Below are positions 23,881-24,914 of a DNA stretch of 24,914 nt, one piece after another. Every line of letters begins with the position of its first letter. The first letter of the stretch is position 1. The notes under the pieces are model-generated. The model made no database searches. It was given only the letters and a program-made list of their open reading frames with translations, and was not told the origin of the DNA. The stretch covers positions 1 through 24,914 of the forward strand of contig JAHHTS010000033.1 in NCBI GenBank assembly GCA_020024475.1. Reading direction: 5' to 3'. Source of the stretch: Oscillospiraceae bacterium. Lineage in GTDB: Bacteria; Bacillota; Clostridia; Oscillospirales; Ruminococcaceae. The position numbers and the translations under genes were made by a program.

Positions 23881-24762
23881 ATGTCTAAACTGGTTAGAGC
23901 AATTTCTGATATGGGTGGAGTAGTAATTAGTGCTATAGACTCTACTGATATTGTTAAGAGAATGGAAGAAATACACAAACCTTCAGCTGTTGTAAGTGCA
24001 GCATTAGGTAGAATGCTAACAGCGTCACAGCTTATGGCGTCATCACTCAAAAGTAGTCAAGATACAATTACATTGCGTATAAAAGCTGATGGCCCTATTG
24101 GTCTTATTACCGTTGCTTGTGATGGTGAAGGAAACTGTAAAGGTTATGCTGAAAATAATATTGTGGAAATTCCTCTTAGAAGTGATGGGAAATTAGATGT
24201 AGGTACAGCTGTAGGAAAAAACGGCCAACTATATGTTGTCAAAGATATAGGTATGAAAGAACCATATGTAGGTAGTATTCCACTTGTAAGTGGCGAAATT
24301 GCTGAGGACATCACAGCATATTATGCTTACTCAGAACAAATACCTACTGTTTGTGCTTTAGGGGTATTAGTTAACCCTGATCTCACTATTAAAAGAGCAG
24401 GCGGATACTTATTACAACTTCTTCCAGGTGCTACAGAAGAAGAAATATCTATGATTGAAAACAATATTAAAAATGTAAAGAGTATTACATCTTTCTTTGA
24501 ACAAAATAAAACTGTTTATGATGTCATTGATACTGTACTTGATGGCTTTAATCCAAATATACTTGATGAGGAAGAAGTAAGGTATAAATGTGATTGTACA
24601 AAAGAACGCGTTGAAAAAGCACTTATCAGTATCGGTATTAAAGATTTGGAAATGCTTCGTGATGAAGAAGATCAAATAGAAATGGGATGCCAGTATTGTG
24701 ATTCTAAATATTATTTTACAAAACAAGATTTAAATCGTATGATAAAAACACTAAAAAAATAG
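23881..24762 (+). CDS. hslO: Hsp33, redox-activated holdase chaperone
   Basis: The product is 293 residues. The C-terminal redox-sensing zinc site is complete: C237-D-C239 and C270-Q-Y-C273, that is CxC-x30-CxxC, inside the family range. The N-terminal domain has the typical RAISDMGGVVISAIDSTDIV start, LIKADGPIGLI-like core (RIKADGPIGLITVACDGEGN) and GYLLQLLPGA. Oxidation releases zinc, unfolds the linker and switches on binding of unfolding proteins. It starts on the base after the upstream stop codon, so it is probably translated by coupling within lon-engB-methyltransferase-hslO. AAGGAG is found seven bases upstream. Confidence 0.97.
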   Translation: MSKLVRAISDMGGVVISAIDSTDIVKRMEEIHKPSAVVSAALGRMLTASQLMASSLKSSQDTITLRIKADGPIGLITVACDGEGNCKGYAENNIVEIPLRSDGKLDVGTAVGKNGQLYVVKDIGMKEPYVGSIPLVSGEIAEDITAYYAYSEQIPTVCALGVLVNPDLTIKRAGGYLLQLLPGATEEEISMIENNIKNVKSITSFFEQNKTVYDVIDTVLDGFNPNILDEEEVRYKCDCTKERVEKALISIGIKDLEMLRDEEDQIEMGCQYCDSKYYFTKQDLNRMIKTLKK

Positions 24763-24817
24763 ATATGTTTCATATAGATATAATTTTTTAGAAAAATCTA
24801 TTTTTTCAAAAAAAGTG

Positions 24818-24846
24818 TTGACTTTGCAAATAATATATGGTATCAT
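24818..24846 (+). promoter_or_regulatory. Promoter of the tRNA-Val gene
   Basis: TTGACT (24818-24823) and TATCAT (24841-24846) are spaced by 17 bases, about 23 bases before the mature tRNA 5' end. The 55 bases between hslO and this site are AT-rich with A and T runs (for example GAAAAA and TTTTTTC, 24791-24807) that might form a weak terminator; I am not sure of it. Confidence 0.75.
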
Positions 24847-24868
24847 ATATTTCGTCGCTGAGAGTTAT

Positions 24869-24914
24869 GGGAGCATAGCTCAGCTGGGAGAGCATCTGCC
24901 TTACAAGCAGAGGG
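24869..24914 (+). tRNA. tRNA-Val (anticodon UAC), 3' part beyond the window
   Basis: The first 46 bases are present: acceptor GGGAGCA (24869-24875), D stem GCTC/GAGC (24878-24881 and 24890-24893), and anticodon stem TCTGC/GCAGA (24895-24899 and 24907-24911) around loop CTTACAA. The anticodon TAC (24902-24904) reads GUA and, by wobble, other valine codons. The T arm and the rest of the acceptor stem lie outside. Its own promoter suggests it may head a tRNA cluster. Confidence 0.95.

Noticed and set aside
24412..24726. A 104-codon minus-strand frame inside hslO
   Set aside because: Low-complexity Phe/Ile/Cys-rich translation opposite a certain gene, with no ribosome binding site or family match.
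24763..24817. Terminator after hslO in the AT-rich stretch
   Set aside because: Only A/T stems with mismatches can be drawn, so I could not support a defined terminator.

Overview
The window reads as a chromosomal housekeeping segment of an AT-rich, spore-forming, Gram-positive bacterium of the class Clostridia. Three things point that way: a complete spoIIIA sporulation locus apart from its truncated first genes, a T-box leader on a tRNA synthetase gene, and purine-rich AGGAGG-type ribosome binding sites. The gut-type order Oscillospirales is plausible but is only my inference. All recognised genes lie on the + strand. There are no insertion sequences, phage genes, CRISPR arrays or integrase genes.

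Region 1 (1-3579) is the spoIIIA operon from the tail of spoIIIAB through spoIIIAH. It encodes the mother-cell side of the SpoIIIA-SpoIIQ feeding-tube complex. Junctions are tight, and several Shine-Dalgarno sequences sit inside the end of the previous gene.

Region 2 (3580-13906) starts with a strong extended -10 promoter and continues as one apparent transcription unit of about 10 kb: an Asp23-family gene, nusB, a divergent TsaD/Kae1-like gene, xseA, xseB, ispA, a divergent PAP2-family (DUF212) gene, dxs, tlyA, nadK, argR and recN. It joins isoprenoid precursor synthesis (dxs, ispA), DNA repair (xseAB, recN), antitermination (nusB), RNA modification (tlyA), NADP supply (nadK) and arginine regulation (argR).

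Region 3 (13903-16765) holds a textbook tyrosine T-box (promoter, UAC specifier, UGGU bulge, antiterminator and terminator) driving tyrS. A terminator follows, then an HxlR-family regulator gene whose promoter spacer contains a perfect inverted repeat, then a calcineurin-like phosphoesterase gene with a TTG start.

Region 4 (16758-24762) is the protein quality-control block: tig, clpP and clpX from one promoter, a terminator, then lon, engB (ysxC), a class I methyltransferase gene and hslO (Hsp33) from a second promoter. No CtsR or CIRCE heat-shock operator is visible. The window ends inside a tRNA-Val(UAC) gene with its own promoter.

I did not find an obviously new multi-gene system. The observations most worth a second look are the Kae1-like paralogue, the DUF212 protein set between two isoprenoid genes, the HxlR operator, the ArgR ligand-motif variant and the duplicated ribosome-binding module before dxs.
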